DNA from: Larix sibirica
Lineage: Eukaryota > Streptophyta > Pinopsida > Pinales > Pinaceae
Length of the DNA stretch: 24,066 nucleotides
NCBI GenBank assembly: GCA_004151065.3
Contig: NWUY0304472331.1
Location: forward strand, 1-24,066
Direction of reading: 5' to 3'
Every line of letters starts with the position of its first letter. Position 1 is the first letter of the stretch. Both the position numbers and the translations under genes were made by a program. The notes below the pieces were generated by a model. It was given only the letters and a program-made list of their open reading frames with translations, had not been told where the DNA came from and did no database searches. Positions 20,382-24,066 of this stretch are shown here, in pieces.

Positions 20382-20587
20382 CCTCTGACCGGAGTTAGAG
20401 GAAATATCCTTATTGGTGTGCAACCTCAACCCGGATAATGTTTTCGGGGGCTCCCCTAAGGAATCAATCCCCGTTTCCCTCACAAAACTTGTTGGAGCTT
20501 CCATATGAGTACCTCTAAAAATTACCACTTAGAGGTGTGAAACCCTTAGGAACGGAGTTTCTTAGCAAATTAACTCTGTAACTCCGT
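20382..20587. other. Hairpin-dense block, possible structured RNA
   Basis: Five pairings are visible. CCTCT/AGAGG (20382-20386, 20397-20401). GGGG/CCCC (20446-20449, 20453-20456). An outer stem CCTAAGG/CCTTAGG (20455-20461, 20544-20550) that encloses ACCTCTAA/TTAGAGGT (20511-20518, 20529-20536). Directly after it, ACGGAGTT/AACTCCGT (20552-20559, 20580-20587). The GGGG/CCCC and outer stems overlap by two bases and compete. The arrangement suggests a folded RNA or a decayed intron piece, but I cannot match it to a known class. Confidence 0.35.
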
Positions 20588-20599
20588 GTTACTATAGAG

Positions 20600-20947
20600 T
20601 CATATAAAGTTCAAAAGAGTGTTTCCAGCTCCCTCTCTTCCTCCATAGGATTGATTTGTATTGGAAACACTAAATTTGTAAAAAGCGCCATTAATACATA
20701 ACCAGTCATCCACCAGACACAAGTATCCCATCCTGATGAGTTTGTTAAGCCAAGGTTGATACATACACGGACATATTGATTTACTAAAGTTACCAACAAA
20801 TGCTAAAGAAGTCCGCCTGACGGGAAAATAGAAGTACGCTAATGTGTAAGGCACCCGCTCAGTCCAACAAGTTACCACCAGATGAGATAGAAGGGCCCAC
20901 ATCACTGGCCCAGAGAATAGATAATTAAGTATTACAGCACCTAATAC
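20600..20947 (-). other. Unidentified hydrophobic open frame, about 116 codons
   Basis: This is the longest stop-free stretch I found in the window. It is open from after a TAA at 20948-20950; the first ATG is at 20900-20902, preceded by an in-frame GTG at 20903-20905. The first part is hydrophobic (VLGAVILNYLFSGP, then MMWALLSHLVVTCW), which could form a membrane segment. The rest is mixed, with six cysteines. I do not recognise it. Its upstream half overlaps a repeat-family copy (20878-20899) that occurs elsewhere without an open frame, and its 3' end lies close to the hairpin pair at 20511-20587. Those points favour a chance open frame over a gene. Confidence 0.15.
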
Positions 20948-21046
20948 TTACCATAGCCCTTCAACGCAGAACCGAGAGAAGGATAAGTTTTAAGGAAAGC
21001 ACCCACATTACTACTGGCCGAGAGGAAGGAATAAGGAGAAGGCCCA
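20878..21046 (+). repeat. Purine-rich CCAGATGAGAG/GGCCCA repeat family, cluster 1
   Basis: Related units are at 20878-20899 (CCAGATGAGATAGAAGGG), 20909-20930, 20972-20988 (CCGAGAGAAGGATAAGT) and 21018-21036 (CCGAGAGGAAGGAATAAGG). The GGCCCACATCACTGGCC part at 20894 recurs as GCACCCACATTACTACTGGC at 20999 and GGCCCATATCAC at 21041. Confidence 0.5.
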
Positions 21047-21054
21047 TATCACAC

Positions 21055-21774
21055 GATACACGTTAAAACACCTAAGTATTTATTGGGGGGAGTGAGTGGC
21101 TGCTCGTCCATAGCTTTAGGGGCGAACGAAAGCTGACGATGCGGAGAACAGAATAGAGGTTGCTATGGTTGACCCATAGAAAAATGAGTGTCCTCCGGAC
21201 CCACCCTTGCCTTCCCTTATTGAATGGTGGGAGTAAGATCAGGCAAGTGCGAACTTCCTTCCTTTTTGGTCGGTTTTGGAGGGGTAGGCTAGGGAAGTGG
21301 TGTATGGGTAGGAGTGTTGAGCAAGGTATGTCCAAGTACAACACTTCCAAGTACGGTTGCACGTGTGGGCGCAACAAATGGTGGCCTCCTTCATCTAAGA
21401 CGGGTAGAGGTGTAGCGGGACCTCCTCCTTGGAGGGTAGGAAGACTTTGAGTAAGGTTCAGCCAGTAGGTTATCTCCCTGGCTCATATCAAAGAAATCTA
21501 CCCGTACATATGTGAGAAGCGCAGTAAAGAACGATTCTTATTATTCGCAGCAGGACGAAGGGAAGGGTCGAAACGTCTAAGTGCCAAGGGATACATTTGT
21601 CCGGATGGGTGGTAGCCTTTCCTATTGAGTTTGAACAGACAGCTCGCGGTAGAATTCTGAATCTTCAGGTTTTTTATCCATGTGCTATTTACATACACCT
21701 TATTATACAAATGCAACTCCTAAGCAAAAGAGTAGAACGTAGTATCATTATTTGATCCCACCCAAGGGAATCGC
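21055..21774. other. Stop-poor stretch without a recognisable gene
   Basis: Both strands are open for about 100 codons over 21072-21450. The frames overlap and neither shows a motif, so low stop density from a GC-richer composition explains them. Confidence 0.45.
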
Positions 21775-22059
21775 CCCGAACCAGTACAAAGTACTACGGG
21801 AATCATGCTGTATGGCGAAAAGCGAGCCGCCTGTCTGGCCGATCCGTTAACAGGGAGAGTCCAAACGGAATAGAGCTTTCCTAAGGATCCACTCATTGAC
21901 TCTTATAATATTCGGGATGTCTATGCCATGACGAACGCGATGCATGCCTGCCGAGCCGTTAGAAAGGAGTTCTCCTTCTGCAGGACGAGAGCCTCTGCTC
22001 GCATCCGTAAGCACGGATGGATCCGAACGAAATAGAGCTATACTTTGTTTGGATCCCCT
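21775..22059. other. Second hairpin-dense block, with an internal repeat
   Basis: Stems seen in order. CCCG/CGGG (21775-21778, 21797-21800) around AGTAC-AAA-GTACT (21783-21795). TCCGTT/AACGGA (21843-21848, 21864-21869). CCTGC/GCAGG (21947-21951, 21980-21984) enclosing AGAAAGGAG-TT-CTCCTTCT (21961-21979). CGAGAG/CTGCTCG with a bulged G (21986-22001). CATCCGT-AAGC-ACGGATG (22002-22019). The segment TCCAAACGGAATAGAGC near 21860 recurs as TCCGAACGAAATAGAGC near 22021, each followed within 25 bases by GGATCC. It may be decayed intron or structural RNA sequence; no domain V of a group II intron was found. Confidence 0.35.
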
Positions 22060-22374
22060 CTCGAATCTTCCCGGGTAATAGATTGGAGGTCCTTCCGCCT
22101 TTGGCTGAGCGCCTTAATCCGAAAGTCGAGGGTCATAGAGAACTTGCTCGAGGTAGGAAAGGAAAGGCTGGGTCTCCTCTGTAAACGTTCGTTCATCAAT
22201 AATCCCAGCTGCCCACCTTGCTTGAATATCCCCACCCAAATAACAGGGGTAAGGTCCCAACTCCCAACAACTACTACTCCCACCTACAACTCCTACTCCA
22301 ACCACCTACCCTACATCACTCACATTGCTTACAACATAATTACTAGTGATTATACTTATATTTGCAATATCTAA
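22045..22374 (+). other. Open frame of 109 codons ending in Thr/Pro/Tyr-rich tail
   Basis: The frame begins at the 3' edge of the hairpin-dense block 21775-22059. Its second half runs through the C/A-rich tract 22226-22315, giving Thr, Pro, Tyr and Ser. The minus strand is open over the same bases (22038-22283). No family is recognised. The adjoining stretch 22362-22648 also has two overlapping plus-strand open frames, so stops are simply rarer here than elsewhere. Probably not a gene. Confidence 0.1.
22226..22315 (+). repeat. C/A-rich low-complexity tract
   Basis: Runs of CCC, CCA and ACTAC without purine G. The minus strand is therefore G-rich, with many GG and GGG runs, and could form a weak G-quadruplex. 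Confidence 0.5.
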
Positions 22375-22657
22375 AGTACAAGCGCGCTTACTTACGTGCT
22401 TACTGCTTGGATATATTTGATCTTTGGGTGAGGGCAGGCACAAAGTTCGCTTGGTACCAGAATTCACAAAAACACTCTCATTCACTATTCTCGTCCAAGA
22501 AAATCTCATCTTTAGGGGCTCGGATAAAAACTCGGGGCACTCAAATGGATTTGATTATTACAGAATCATTCCTCTCCCTTTGGTCGAGCGGGTTTATTAC
22601 CTTACCCCCTTTTTAGGGCGTTTCCCTAGTAGAGCCGAGCATAGCTGATTGCACCAC

Positions 22658-22712
22658 GGTGGCGATCCCTGTAGGACATGCCAGTCATAGCTGGGCTGAA
22701 CGGTTCGGAACA
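22658..22712 (+). repeat. Duplicated block, copy 2
   Basis: GGTGGCGATCCC (22658-22669), then three bases, then the 40-nt segment 22673-22712. It matches copy 1 but lacks 13 of the intervening bases. Weaker similarity continues downstream to about 22752. A 64-codon plus-strand frame covers this copy, but copy 1 has stops in the same frame. Confidence 0.75.
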
Positions 22713-22873
22713 CGAAGATGCATTACTTACGATGTACCTCACGATCCTCAACAGACACAGGGTTGCATTCATGCTAGTCGGGTGGTAACAATAATAGAGG
22801 TGCGTGATGTAGTCCCTTTGTTAAGTTGTGTTAGCACCCATTCCCCTAAATAATACACCCATTTCATGTTCCC

Positions 22874-22921
22874 CGCCAGATGAGAGAAAGGATAAGTCCG
22901 CCAGATGAGAAAAGATAAGGG
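22874..22921 (+). repeat. Same repeat family, cluster 2: 25-nt tandem pair
   Basis: CGCCAGATGAGA starts at 22874 and 22899. It is followed by GAAAGGATAAGTC and AAAGATAAGGG. Confidence 0.7.
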
Positions 22922-23334
22922 GCCCTCTCCAATTCATACCCAAGATAAAGTATACATACCCAAACTTGCCACTACGGAACACTAGAATGTTCCTACCTTG
23001 AATGGATGGACAAAGAAATAACGAAGCGTTAATACGTCGATTCCACATTTGAAGATAATATGCTACAGACAGTGCCTATACACCACATAGGCCTAGAACT
23101 TAAAGCCAAGGCCACGTCTACCAAGTCCACCCCGCATAAGGCAGCCAAGTAGGGCAACCGCCCAGGAAGGACACCAAGTAAGTGACCGCCGTAAGCTAGA
23201 GAGTTTTCTAGTATGTGAGGCAAGGAAATGTATGGATTACTTGCGACCCGGGTTTAAGAAGCAACCGGGGTTCATGGAATGATTTACCCCCAAAACAAAC
23301 AGGAGATAAGGGATGTTTTGAAGACAACGAGATA
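22922..23334. other. Non-coding stretch
   Basis: Short frames of 64-85 codons on both strands without motifs. No repeat seen besides the adjoining listed ones. Confidence 0.5.
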
Positions 23335-23371
23335 AGTACTCCTCCCCCTTCTACTTGTGGGGGAGTGTACT
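23335..23371. other. Strong GC-rich hairpin, 12 bp in two stems
   Basis: AGTAC/GTACT (23335-23339, 23367-23371) is followed inward by a TC/T internal loop and then CTCCCCC/GGGGGAG (23342-23348, 23359-23365). The terminal loop is 10 bases. By eye it is one of the most stable structures in the window. Confidence 0.6.
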
Positions 23372-23984
23372 CTGGTTTCAGTCAGATAGCGGTTCCAATA
23401 AGAAATATTTGTTTCTCACTGCAAGCAAGCCACTATGCCTTTCCTTATGATAAGCCTAGATACAAGCCCTAGATATAGTGGAATGCCTTCCCCTACTATT
23501 TAGAGATACACGCCCTATCCCTACTACGCCGGCAGGCTTTTTCTCTTTTACTGCTGTGGGCTGGATCAAAGCAGCGAATCAACATGATAGATAGTTGCAG
23601 CAGGTGCTAAGCGCTTTCCTGAGGGCAGTGAACTACTAATGGATACGTAACCCTTGCAACGCCCACGAAGCTTTCTTCAATTTCCACCCCAGAGAGGTAT
23701 TTCTTGCTCACCTGACAGAGGAGGGTGAGGGACACGGAGTTGCTCGACCAATTGGTCCTGAACGAACGACAACTTAGGCGGGTCAATATATGACCTTCTC
23801 CCGTCTCTAATGGCTGATCTTTCAGAGTCAAATTGACGAAATAGGGTCTTTATGGACGAACAACCATTGTTCTAACCATCCCTGTTCCTACTATCAAATG
23901 AAAAGGTTTTAGATCGGGCTTTACCTTTAATGAATGTGTCAGTTTCTGGGGTTGGATCACTGGTGGACCATCCATCCGGGGTTG
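23372..23984. other. Non-coding stretch
   Basis: A 74-codon minus-strand frame (23607-23831) is overlapped by another partly open minus-strand frame that reads IDPPKLSFVQDQLVEQ. I cannot assign either; a retroelement fragment is possible. Confidence 0.4.
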
Positions 23985-24037
23985 ATTCGACCAGCAAGCA
24001 GCTGTGTTCGTCAAGCCTCGGTTTAGTTCGACCTCGG
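23985..24037 (+). repeat. ATTCGACCAGC-type repeat at window edge
   Basis: ATTCGACCAGCAAGCAGC, then TTCGTCAAGCCTCGG and TTCGACCTCGG. It resembles 17554-17650 (ATTCGACCAGCTTC and TTTCGTAAAGCCTGG) and CCCAGCAAGCAGCGACCC near 17680. It may continue beyond the window. Confidence 0.4.
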
Positions 24038-24066
24038 TTCCTCTCCCACCCCGGAAGCGGCGAGGT

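Noticed and set aside
21160-21450. 96-codon plus-strand frame and 101-codon minus-strand frame over the same bases
   Set aside because: They overlap antiparallel, neither shows a motif, and the region is simply poor in stop codons.
21951-21985. GAGCCG followed by a hairpin, considered as group II intron domain V
   Set aside because: The usual 34-nt domain V pairing with GAAA-type loop and a closing complement to GAGCCG is missing.
22659-22853. 64-codon plus-strand frame covering the duplicated block
   Set aside because: The sister copy at 18709 has stops in the same frame, and three of the four differences within the 40-nt block change the residue, so there is no sign of coding constraint.

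Overview
I recognise no intact gene in this window. It has no rRNA, no convincing tRNA, no CRISPR array, no transposase or reverse transcriptase, and no protein of a known family. The longest stop-free stretch I found is about 116 codons (minus strand, 20600-20947), and stops are frequent in all six frames. Base composition looks slightly AT-rich, with no long poly-A or poly-T tracts. The sequence is a mosaic of short, diverged tandem and dispersed repeats, small hairpins and decayed coding remnants. This texture fits intergenic DNA of a very large plant mitochondrial genome, perhaps a gymnosperm such as a conifer. That assignment is inference, because no marker gene confirms it; nuclear non-coding DNA is the main alternative.

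Layout. 1-4077: non-coding DNA with an imperfect inverted repeat (490-535 against 1504-1537), several short tandem repeats (1537-1568, 1741-1783, 2193-2217, 3003-3086, 6321-6401 further on) and hairpins (2685, 3210, 3345). 4078-4985: a broken plus-strand reading frame for a Ser/Thr/Ala/Gly-rich protein. 4986-11869: long non-coding stretch with hairpins at 5295, 6171, 7778 and 8810, short tandem repeats at 6321 and 9405, and an unidentified open frame on the minus strand (10628-10942). 11870-12598: a second broken frame, minus strand, of similar Gly/Ala/Asn/Thr-rich character. 12599-17650: non-coding, with a repeat family shared between about 5519-5897 and 13523-14175, a T-rich hairpin at 14752, a four-copy motif family at 15391-15938 and tandem repeats at 14380, 17439 and 17554. 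17650-20380: a 57-bp duplication at 18284, a four-unit ladder at 18547 and a 42-bp tandem repeat at 19164. 20380-24066: two hairpin-dense blocks (20382-20587 and 21775-22059), an open hydrophobic frame, a purine-rich repeat family (20878-21046 and 22875-22920), a 40-nt block duplicated from 18709, and a GC-rich hairpin at 23335.

No operon or pathway can be assembled. The most interesting content is the pair of decayed, compositionally similar coding relics on opposite strands 7 kb apart. Next come the structured blocks near 20.4-20.6 kb and 21.8-22.06 kb and the dispersed repeat families. All of this was read by eye, with no database search, folding or alignment software.
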